Assembly: GCA_024635885.1 (NCBI GenBank)
Contig: JAGXIA010000107.1
Span: 1-5,063 of the forward strand
Direction of reading: 5' to 3'
Source: Helicobacteraceae bacterium
GTDB lineage: Bacteria; Campylobacterota; Campylobacteria; Campylobacterales; Sulfurimonadaceae
DNA: 5,063 nucleotides
The position numbers and the translations under genes are program-made. Positions 1 to 5,063 of the stretch are shown piece by piece. A model generated the notes under the pieces. The model worked only from the letters and a program-made list of their open reading frames with translations. It searched no databases and was not told the origin of the DNA. Numbering within the stretch: position 1 is the first letter of the stretch; each line of letters begins with the position of its first letter.

Positions 1-245
1 CTCATCATAAGATTTTTTATAGCGCTCTTAAAAGCTTCAAATCTTGCAGGAATTACTCCTGAGCCATACAAAAGCGGAACTTTTTCAAACAGCATGTGGA
101 TTGCCAGTTGATTTGTAAGAGCACCCGAGAGTGCGAAAAGTCCAGTAAAGAGTAAGAATGAAGAATACTCACTTTCAATCCCCACTGATAATACGACAAG
201 CAGAGTTGCCACTAGATTAGTTATTAAACTTTTATTCAATTTCAA
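1..245 (-). CDS. DUF445 family membrane protein, N-terminal fragment
   Basis: This is the first 81 codons of a leftward gene whose remainder lies beyond the window edge. I chose the TTG at 245-243 because a GGA Shine-Dalgarno lies 6 nt upstream of it and a good promoter precedes it. A second in-frame TTG two codons later (239-237) is the alternative. The fragment has a hydrophobic segment at about residues 7-23 and a second at 29-53. The second contains the string SGALTNQLAIHMLFEK, followed by a GSGVIPAR stretch. A G-x-x-TN-x-(L/I)-AI-x-MLF motif followed by a G-x-(I/V)-IP segment is characteristic of DUF445 (YheB/YjiN-like) proteins, which are membrane-anchored with a long helical cytoplasmic or periplasmic body. 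Their biochemical role is unsettled. The gene diverges from the unknown protein/RND operon, and no functional link between the two is evident. Family assignment is fairly secure; the exact start is less so. Confidence 0.8.
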   Translation of the reverse strand, partial: MKLNKSLITNLVATLLVVLSVGIESEYSSFLLFTGLFALSGALTNQLAIHMLFEKVPLLYGSGVIPARFEAFKSAIKNLMM

Positions 246-272
246 TATATTTCCTTTTTTTTAAACAATGAA

Positions 273-301
273 ATTATACTAAAATGGTATGATTATGTAA
301 A
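273..301 (-). promoter_or_regulatory. Promoter for the DUF445 gene
   Basis: On the minus strand, TTTACA (301-296) and TATAAT (278-273) are separated by 17 bp, a near-consensus sigma-70 arrangement. Transcription would start near 266, leaving a leader of about 20 nt that includes an A8 tract (262-255) directly before the GGA ribosome-binding site. Its -35 overlaps the predicted start region of the opposing promoter, so polymerase binding in the two directions is probably mutually exclusive. This is inferred from sequence alone. Confidence 0.6.
285..293 (+). promoter_or_regulatory. Extended -10 promoter for the unknown protein/RND operon
   Basis: TGG followed by TATGAT (285-293) forms an extended -10 element with no convincing -35, a pattern common in Campylobacterota sigma-70 promoters. 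Transcription would begin near 300, about 26 nt before the ATG at 326. An AAAGAGA stretch (314-320) could serve as a weak ribosome-binding site. The box is inverted relative to the leftward -10 at 273-278. Confidence 0.45.
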
Positions 302-325
302 TACAAATTTTATAAAGAGATAATA

Positions 326-799
326 ATGAAAAAAGAGAGTTACGAACTGTTCAAGAGTGCATCTGTAGACGAAATAATAGATGTTTTAGGTACTGAATTA
401 AAGACAAGAAATGAGTCGCCATTTTGGACTGACAAAGTTCTTCCTTTTAGTAAGGCAATTTTAAGTGTACTGGTTCCTCTAAGAGACAATAATATGCTTT
501 TTAATCCAGAGAATAAGCCAGTTTCTGAGTTGACTCCTGAACTCTTTTTTGAATGGAACGATTTTGTAAGCTTAAAAACCTTAGCTTTTACAATTCAAAA
601 ATCAAATTCAGAGGGCAAGCTAGTAAGAACTTCTTTGGATGATTCCACATGCCAAAGATACAAAGAGATTGATTTGAGCTTTTTGGGAGACTATCTAAGT
701 AGACACACCGTAAATTTAGAAAATGAATCTTTGGATTTTCCAATTTCAAACTATAACTTACACCAAGGGGTGAGTAACGTTATAAAATCATTACTGTAA
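326..799 (+). CDS. Unknown protein coupled to RND pump gene
   Basis: I do not recognise this 157-residue protein with confidence. It has no signal peptide and no clear membrane span; the most hydrophobic segment (about 39-51) sits inside an amphipathic helix that follows a PFW motif at residues 32-34. The protein is mixed-charge, looks largely helical, and has a single cysteine (C109), so a cytoplasmic location is most likely. The ATG at 326 is preceded by AAAGAGA. Its TAA (797-799) abuts the ATG of the RND permease at 800 with no gap, and the permease has no good ribosome-binding site of its own. Translational coupling is therefore likely, and so is a shared job or shared regulation. It occupies the place where a membrane-fusion adaptor would often be encoded, but it is too short and lacks the export signal, hairpin and lipoyl features of one. 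The W-x-x-(K/R)-x(2-3)-F/A...LRDNN style loosely recalls the helical accessory part of TraD/IcmO-type coupling proteins, but no Walker motifs are present, so I assign no function. Confidence 0.8.
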   Translation: MKKESYELFKSASVDEIIDVLGTELKTRNESPFWTDKVLPFSKAILSVLVPLRDNNMLFNPENKPVSELTPELFFEWNDFVSLKTLAFTIQKSNSEGKLVRTSLDDSTCQRYKEIDLSFLGDYLSRHTVNLENESLDFPISNYNLHQGVSNVIKSLL

Positions 800-3700
800 A
801 TGCATAAATTAATAGAGTATTTTATACACAACAAAAGACTGAATTATGCTCTTTTAGTCTTTTTATTATATTTAGGAGTCAGTGCCTATATTAATATTCC
901 AAAAGAGATATTTCCAAATGTTGAGCTGGATAAGATAAGCGTAAAGGGCTCTTACTCTGGTGCTAGTGCTGCAAATATGGATAAAATGGCAGTACGTGAT
1001 ATAGAGGATGCAATCAGTAATATTAATGGTATAGACAAGACTGAAACGACCATTACTCCGGGTTCTTTTTCTATTACTTTGACACTTAATGAACATTCGA
1101 ATAGAATAAATCTTTTAAATAAAGTAAAAGATTCTATCTCTTATTCCAGGCAGTATCTTCCATCTGATATGCTTGAACCAACTGCAACTTTGGTAGATAA
1201 AAGCAGATCTCTTATAAAGCTTTCAGTATCATCTGACAAACTAAGTATAGGTGAACTGACCGTCATAGCACAGGAAATAAAATCTAAACTCTCAAGAGTA
1301 AAAAATATTAGCGAAATATCCATTCGCGGTGATTCAAATGAAGAGGTGACAATAAGAGTTAATTCTGAAGCCATTTTGGCATATGGATTAAACCCGGCAA
1401 GTGTTACAAGTGCCATATCTAACCTATCATATATTTTTCCTATCGGGAGCATTGAAGAGAGCGGAAACTTTGCTTTTATTTCAACTGTAAACGGCAAGGC
1501 AAATGTTAAAGAGTGGCAAGAGAGCATACTTGAAATAGATTCAAAGTATGTGAAACTAGGAGATATCGCTGAGATAGAAATACACTACCCACAAACAACT
1601 ACGCTCTCATCATTTAACAATAACCCTACATTAACCCTCGTTATCTCAAAAGGAGAACTGGGGAATTCTATAGAATTATCTAAAGAGTTGCGAAAGTATG
1701 TAAAAAAGATAGAAAAAAATTATGAGGGAGTTATCTTTAACTTTTACCAAGACAGCTCAAAACCAATAAATGATCGCTTAGATACGGTTATCTCTAACCT
1801 TATGTTTGGACTCATATTAGTATTCTTATCTATGTATGTTTTAATTAATCTGCGTATTGCTTTTATTGTGGCGCTTGGTATCCCTTTTTCTTTTATTATA
1901 GGGCTTTTATTTATTTACTATATGGGATATACCATAAACATAGTCTCCCTTTTAGGCGCACTTATAGTTATAGGTATAGTTGTTGATGATGCCATTGTTG
2001 TGAGTGAGAACATTCAAAGACATATAGACGAAGGAATGGAAGTAAAACAAGCTTCTTTAACGGGTGTAAAAGAGATGGTTTTGCCTGTAACTCTGGCAAC
2101 TGTTACAACTGCCGCAGCATTCTTACCCATTTTTTTAATGCAAGGCGAAACAGCTCTGTTTTTGATTCTAGTACCAATTGTAGTTGTAATGATTTTGTTA
2201 GGCTCACTTGTGGAAAGTTTTTTCTTTTTGCCGCTTCATGCAACAGAATTTCTAAAAAAGAGTAATAATTTCGTAGATTGGAAACCTTTTCAAAGTCTGT
2301 ATTCAAAGACTTTATCTTTTCATATTGAGTATAAAAAGACTTTTGTAATTATGTTTTTAGTCTTAATCCCAATAGCAACAGTTATAACCGCTAAATCTAT
2401 GAAGTTCCAGTTCTTTCCAAATTTTGATGGAAGTAACTTATATATTTCGGGAAAAATGGACATCAATACACCCTTAGAAGATACCTTTAGAATATCAAAA
2501 GAGATAGAGGCTGAGTTAATGAAGCATGCAGATGAATTCTCGCTAAAATCAACTTCTTCTACTAGCGGATACAGAAGAAGCCTGTCTGGAGAGAGTGAGC
2601 ATAACAATAATGTATTTTATATTACGATGGAACTTTATGACAGAACCGAAAACAATTGGGTCAGTAAATACATTAACCCTATTTTAAACTTTAGTTTTGA
2701 TTTTAATAATCCTGAAAAAATAAGAGAAAAAAGGACTTTTGAGTTATCTCCGCGCGCTAAAGAAATTATCGCAAAATATAAAGACAAGTACAAGATGCTT
2801 GAACTTGGCGTTATGGAAGATAAACCTGGACTTATTCGTAGTGATATTCAGATAAATCTCTCGGGAAGTAATGATGCTAAGTTAGAGGGCGCTATCAAAA
2901 AACTTGAAGATGTCATGTCTAAAATAGAGGGCATTTTAAACTTTAGTGATAACATCAGATACGGAAAAATGGAGTATAAAATAAAAGTAAACTCTTATGG
3001 AGAGAGTTTGGGGCTTAGTGAAGCCAGTATTTCCAGAACACTGAGTGATTATTTTTTAGAGCGACGTCAAGCTACAACCTTTAACGAACGTGGTGTAATG
3101 GAGATAAAAACAGAAGATTTATATAAAGATGAGACTCAAACTCTAATGGATTTCAATATAGCAATAGGTGATGGACGGTATGTAAAACTTACAGAAATTG
3201 CAGAGATCATAAAAATAAGAGATTATGAAAAGATCAATAAGTTAAATGGAAGTATTATTAAAACAGTATTTGCAAATGTTGATAAAAGAAAACTCACACC
3301 AGAAGAGGTTTTAAATGCACTTGAGCCAACATTGGATGAAATATCAGGCTCTGATATAGAAGTAAACTTACTTGGAGAAAAAGAGAAAAATAAACAGCTA
3401 CAGGGCGATATGAAAAAAACAGTTCTTTTAGCCATGTTTTTAATCTTTTTAACACTTTTACTTATTTTTTCAAAGGTAAAGTATGTTCTTATGGTCATGA
3501 GTGTAATCCCTCTCTCTGTTTTAGGGGCACTTCTTGGACATAAACTTTTAGGTATTCCTCTAACTATGCCATCAATCATAGGAATACTTGGTCTTGCAGG
3601 TGTTGTAATAAATGATGGAATAATCATGCTTGATTTTTTACATGGTACTCATGACTCAGAGGCTTTCTTTAAACGTGCAAAACTGAGACTTCGTCCTATC

Positions 3701-3892
3701 GTTATTACCTCAGTCACTACATTTTTAGGCTTGTTTACACTTATATTTTATGCGACAGGGCAGGCTGTGATTTTGCAACCCATTGCTATTTCTATCGGTT
3801 TTGGTCTGATTTGGGGGACTGCTTTAAATCTTTTATATCTTCCAACACTGTATGCTTTAGTAAATGGTATAAAGCCTATAGAAAAACTTTAA
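800..3892 (+). CDS. RND superfamily efflux permease (AcrB/HAE-like)
   Basis: This is a full-length, 1030-residue, proton-driven inner-membrane transporter of the resistance-nodulation-division superfamily, presumably exporting hydrophobic or toxic compounds. The architecture is the duplicated RND fold: TM1 at about 13-31, a large periplasmic loop at 32-330, TM2-6 at 331-477, TM7 at about 514-530, a second periplasmic loop at 531-871, and TM8-12 at 872-1021. Family signatures include the N-terminal P-x-E-x-FPN segment (34-40) and the TM4 motif GIVVDDAIVVSEN, with the proton-relay pair D396/D397. In TM10 the motif is GVVINDGIIMLDF; the position of AcrB's relay lysine is N938, followed by D939. 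That form is known from RND branches outside the classical AcrB group. The ATG at 800 directly follows the stop of the preceding gene, which implies translational coupling. No adaptor or outer-membrane channel gene is adjacent, so the partners, if any, are encoded elsewhere. The substrate cannot be told from sequence. The 3' end overlaps a convergent small gene by 4 bp. Confidence 0.95.
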   Translation: MHKLIEYFIHNKRLNYALLVFLLYLGVSAYINIPKEIFPNVELDKISVKGSYSGASAANMDKMAVRDIEDAISNINGIDKTETTITPGSFSITLTLNEHSNRINLLNKVKDSISYSRQYLPSDMLEPTATLVDKSRSLIKLSVSSDKLSIGELTVIAQEIKSKLSRVKNISEISIRGDSNEEVTIRVNSEAILAYGLNPASVTSAISNLSYIFPIGSIEESGNFAFISTVNGKANVKEWQESILEIDSKYVKLGDIAEIEIHYPQTTTLSSFNNNPTLTLVISKGELGNSIELSKELRKYVKKIEKNYEGVIFNFYQDSSKPINDRLDTVISNLMFGLILVFLSMYVLINLRIAFIVALGIPFSFIIGLLFIYYMGYTINIVSLLGALIVIGIVVDDAIVVSENIQRHIDEGMEVKQASLTGVKEMVLPVTLATVTTAAAFLPIFLMQGETALFLILVPIVVVMILLGSLVESFFFLPLHATEFLKKSNNFVDWKPFQSLYSKTLSFHIEYKKTFVIMFLVLIPIATVITAKSMKFQFFPNFDGSNLYISGKMDINTPLEDTFRISKEIEAELMKHADEFSLKSTSSTSGYRRSLSGESEHNNNVFYITMELYDRTENNWVSKYINPILNFSFDFNNPEKIREKRTFELSPRAKEIIAKYKDKYKMLELGVMEDKPGLIRSDIQINLSGSNDAKLEGAIKKLEDVMSKIEGILNFSDNIRYGKMEYKIKVNSYGESLGLSEASISRTLSDYFLERRQATTFNERGVMEIKTEDLYKDETQTLMDFNIAIGDGRYVKLTEIAEIIKIRDYEKINKLNGSIIKTVFANVDKRKLTPEEVLNALEPTLDEISGSDIEVNLLGEKEKNKQLQGDMKKTVLLAMFLIFLTLLLIFSKVKYVLMVMSVIPLSVLGALLGHKLLGIPLTMPSIIGILGLAGVVINDGIIMLDFLHGTHDSEAFFKRAKLRLRPIVITSVTTFLGLFTLIFYATGQAVILQPIAISIGFGLIWGTALNLLYLPTLYALVNGIKPIEKL

Positions 3893-4008
3893 TTTAGAAA
3901 GATTAAATACAAAGCACCCCAAAGCACAAAGATGAACAGACCGATTACAGTGAAAACTGCAATCAGTCTTACAGTTAAGTGAAATAAAAATTTTAAAAAC
4001 CCAAGCAT
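3889..4008 (-). CDS. Small single-span membrane protein (39 aa)
   Basis: This is a short leftward ORF starting at ATG 4008-4006 and ending with TAA at 3891-3889. The 39-residue product starts MLGFLKFLFHLTVRL and is strongly hydrophobic from about residue 15 to 38, with two basic residues (K6, R14) before the span. This predicts a single transmembrane helix with the N-terminus inside by the positive-inside rule. It begins 9 nt after the stop codon of the secreted rhodanese on the same strand and fills the whole gap to the RND gene, whose end it overlaps by 4 bp. No clear Shine-Dalgarno is visible, so translation would depend on re-initiation after the rhodanese. It has no recognisable family. 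Supporting evidence is the position, the filled gap and the membrane-protein character; against it are its length and the missing ribosome-binding site. Confidence 0.5.
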   Translation of the reverse strand: MLGFLKFLFHLTVRLIAVFTVIGLFIFVLWGALYLIFLN

Positions 4009-4017
4009 TATTTATGA

Positions 4018-4413
4018 CTAATGTTTATATAAAACTACAGGTAAGTGCTTACCCTTTGCAAACATCATTCCGCCTTCTAGGTTGATGACTTTGTAGTTCA
4101 TTTCTTTAGACAAAAAGTGTGATAGTACTTTTGTTCTGCTTCCGGTTCTGCAAATAAGAGCAAAGGGCTTAGTCGTATCAACTTTGTTATTTAACTCTGT
4201 TAAAAAGCCCTCAATATCATAACCGCCGCGTTCATTAAAAAACATAATAGGAATGGCTCCTTTTAGGAGTCCGGTTTCCATCCACTCTGGTGGAGTTCGT
4301 ATATCTACAATCGGAGTTTTATCGTCAAGCAGTTTTTGTGATGTGTACTCATTTGTAACTTTTGCAAACAATGATGCGCTTAAAATTAGTAATAATAAGA
4401 ATATATTTTTCAA
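4018..4413 (-). CDS. Periplasmic rhodanese-like sulfurtransferase
   Basis: This 131-residue single-domain rhodanese carries an N-terminal signal peptide: K2, a hydrophobic core at about 4-16, and likely cleavage after SLFA (residue 17), so it should act in the periplasm. The domain covers about 20-128. It shows VDIRTPPEW (36-44, the usual D-x-R-x-P-x-E-(W/F) signature), the active-site loop CRTGSRT with catalytic C88 and R89/R93 (88-94), and a C-terminal NLEGGMMFAKG stretch (111-121) typical of the family. Rhodaneses pass sulfane sulfur through a cysteine persulfide; the donor and acceptor here are unknown. The start is a TTG (4413-4411) with a strong GGAGT Shine-Dalgarno (4423-4419) 5 nt upstream. 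The gene is transcribed away from the 123-residue unknown protein, from a palindromic divergent promoter, and is probably followed in the same transcript by the small membrane protein. A role in sulfur handling would fit a sulfur-oxidising campylobacterotal host but is inference. Confidence 0.92.
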   Translation of the reverse strand: MKNIFLLLLILSASLFAKVTNEYTSQKLLDDKTPIVDIRTPPEWMETGLLKGAIPIMFFNERGGYDIEGFLTELNNKVDTTKPFALICRTGSRTKVLSHFLSKEMNYKVINLEGGMMFAKGKHLPVVLYKH

Positions 4414-4431
4414 TATTTACTCCATGTGGAA

Positions 4432-4459
4432 ATTTATAGATATAATTATATCTATAAAT
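4432..4459. promoter_or_regulatory. Perfect 28-bp palindrome with divergent -10 boxes
   Basis: The arm ATTTATAGATATAA (4432-4445) is followed immediately by its exact reverse complement (4446-4459), with no spacer. The centre reads TATAATTATA (4441-4450), giving a TATAAT box rightward (4441-4446) and another leftward (4450-4445). Predicted transcription starts near 4453 and near 4438 leave similar short leaders (about 23-25 nt) to the ATG at 4476 and the TTG at 4413. No good -35 is seen on either side. It could be a symmetric bidirectional promoter, an operator for a dimeric regulator, or both. Confidence 0.65.
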
Positions 4460-4475
4460 AAATAATAGGCTTAAA

Positions 4476-4847
4476 ATGGCAGCATCTCAAAAAGCTATAG
4501 ACAACTCAAACAGACTCCGTTATATCAGAGCGCTAGACAGATTTCATAAAAGCATGATTTCTTACTTGTTAAATACACCCGAACTGACACAAGAGCGTTT
4601 TGACAAAAAAATAGAAAATGCACAAAAGCTTTTAAAAAGAGTTGAGGAGATTCCTCTTTACAAAGGAGAACTGCAAGATTTACAAACACTTGTTAAAAAA
4701 ATAATATCTTATAAAGAATCTGAAAAAAATATACAAGACATAAAAGAAGAAATACTTTACAGTTCAAACCAACTAGATAAAAGCAAAAATGCAAGAAGAT
4801 ACAAAAAAGACAAACATACCAGCGATAAATTTGAAGATTGGGAATAG
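4476..4847 (+). CDS. Conserved-looking charged helical protein, function unknown
   Basis: This 123-residue protein is soluble, cysteine-free and highly charged, and I do not recognise a named family. The predicted layout is all-helical: a first helix at about 5-33 (with the stretch NRLRYIRALDRFHKSM), a second at about 37-58, a third at about 62-97 with heptad-like hydrophobic spacing that could form a coiled coil, then a lysine/arginine-rich tail (about 101-114) ending in an acidic EDWE. There is no signal peptide or membrane span, so a cytoplasmic location is expected. The ATG at 4476 follows an AGG (4467-4469) at 6 nt spacing and lies downstream of the palindromic promoter. The response regulator follows in the same direction 48 bp after the stop with no obvious promoter between, so the two are probably co-transcribed. 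The basic tail could contact nucleic acid or a partner, but this is speculative. Confidence 0.85.
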   Translation: MAASQKAIDNSNRLRYIRALDRFHKSMISYLLNTPELTQERFDKKIENAQKLLKRVEEIPLYKGELQDLQTLVKKIISYKESEKNIQDIKEEILYSSNQLDKSKNARRYKKDKHTSDKFEDWE

Positions 4848-4919
4848 ATAACTAGAATGTTACTTGTTGAACAAACGCTTTGAAGGATGTTACCAATGGC
4901 TAGAATATTACTTGTTGAG
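4848..4919 (+). repeat. Direct repeat of the response-regulator start, 48 bp apart
   Basis: Bases 4848-4871 match 4896-4919 at 20 of 24 positions, with 18 of 19 identical in the core (4852-4870 against 4900-4918). All four differences are A/G transitions. The second copy is codons 1-8 of the response regulator. The first copy is in the same frame and would read ITRMLLVE against MARILLVE. A shorter shared TTTGAAG (4830-4836 and 4879-4885) suggests the duplicated unit began in the last codons of the preceding gene. The most likely origin is a tandem duplication of about 48 bp that has since decayed. Confidence 0.7.
4857..4883 (+). other. Short upstream ORF (8 codons) before response regulator
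   Basis: The upstream repeat copy carries an A-to-G change that creates ATG at 4857-4859, opening a frame that would encode MLLVEQTL and stop at TGA 4881-4883. That stop shares its last base with the AAGGA Shine-Dalgarno (4883-4887) of the response regulator, whose ATG lies 12 nt further on. If translated it could influence initiation of the regulator, but it has no clear ribosome-binding site of its own beyond a distant GGGAA (4839-4843), and it may be only a relic of the duplication. Confidence 0.25.
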
Positions 4920-5063
4920 GACGATCCCATACTCTCCGAAACTCTTAAAGAACTGTTAGAAGATGAAGGGTACAGCTTAACATTGGCTAACGCTGCAGAG
5001 ATAGCACTTGAAGCTACATATAATGAAGAATTTGAGCTTATGCTTTTAGATGTAAATATACCA
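4896..5063 (+). CDS. Response regulator, receiver-domain N-terminus (partial)
   Basis: This is the first 56 codons of a two-component response regulator, running off the right edge. The receiver fold is clear: MARILLVEDD gives beta-1 with the acidic pair D9/D10 that binds Mg2+, followed by helix alpha-1 (PILSETLKELLEDEGY), beta-2, helix alpha-2 (about 34-44), and beta-3 ending in LLDVNIP with the phospho-acceptor D52. The output domain lies outside the window, so it cannot be said whether it is a DNA-binding OmpR-type regulator or another class; the receiver style fits OmpR-type regulators of Campylobacterota. The ATG at 4896 has AAGGA (4883-4887) at 8 nt spacing. The partner kinase is not visible and may lie downstream. 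A decayed copy of its first codons sits just upstream. Confidence 0.93.
   Translation, partial: MARILLVEDDPILSETLKELLEDEGYSLTLANAAEIALEATYNEEFELMLLDVNIP

Noticed and set aside
255..262. Eight-base T run (A8 on the minus strand) in the DUF445 leader, considered as a phase-variation tract.
   Set aside because: It lies in the untranslated leader outside both the promoter spacer and the coding frame, and is of a length common in AT-rich genomes; no effect on frame is possible.
326..799. The 157-residue protein as the membrane-fusion adaptor of the RND pump.
   Set aside because: Adaptors are normally over 300 residues with an export signal or N-terminal anchor, a coiled-coil hairpin and a lipoyl domain, none of which is visible here.
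872..3627. Five minus-strand open frames of 67-134 codons lying within the RND gene (872-1096, 1141-1527, 2103-2306, 2320-2607, 3223-3627).
   Set aside because: They are wholly antisense to a well-supported RND coding frame, show no family motif or sensible spacing to each other, and lack evident ribosome-binding sites.
3932..3982. Short plus-strand ORF of 16 codons after the RND gene.
   Set aside because: It has no ribosome-binding site and no features, and is antisense to the better supported small membrane-protein ORF.
4253..4465. Plus-strand open frame of 70 codons antisense to the rhodanese and running across the palindrome.
   Set aside because: It lies opposite the rhodanese signal peptide and N-terminal domain, has no recognisable product, and spans the divergent promoter region.

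Overview
The window is AT-rich and compactly coded, with short leaders, TTG as well as ATG starts and AT-rich promoters. Gene content and protein style suggest a free-living Campylobacterota (epsilonproteobacterial) chromosome of the Sulfurimonas/Sulfuricurvum type. That assignment is an inference from composition and family resemblance, since no rRNA or other marker gene is present. No RNA gene, CRISPR array, insertion sequence, phage gene or integrase is visible, and no gene-free stretch exceeds 300 bases.

Left part (1-325): the N-terminal 81 codons of a DUF445-family membrane protein run leftward off the edge, starting at a TTG. An 80-bp divergent intergenic region (246-325) holds two back-to-back promoters whose -10 boxes form an imperfect dyad.

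Centre (326-3892): a rightward two-gene operon. A 157-residue protein of unknown function is followed, with its stop codon directly abutting the next start, by a full-length 1030-residue RND-superfamily efflux permease. No periplasmic adaptor or TolC-like gene is present, so the pump is an orphan within this window.

Right-centre (3889-4475): a leftward pair made of a secreted single-domain rhodanese and, downstream of it, an unlisted 39-residue single-span membrane protein. The small gene overlaps the 3' end of the RND gene by 4 bp tail to tail. The rhodanese and the next rightward gene diverge from a 62-bp region containing a perfect 28-bp palindrome that carries a TATAAT box on each strand.

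Right end (4476-5063): a 123-residue charged helical protein of unknown function, then the first 56 codons of a response regulator that runs off the window. Just upstream of the regulator lies a decayed direct copy of its first eight codons, which creates a short upstream ORF ending on the regulator's Shine-Dalgarno.

Most of this is ordinary chromosomal housekeeping and envelope content. The points that merit a second look are the partial duplication at the response-regulator start, the perfect palindrome between divergent genes, the small membrane protein, and the unknown protein tightly coupled to the RND pump. I see no convincing evidence of a wholly new multi-gene system.
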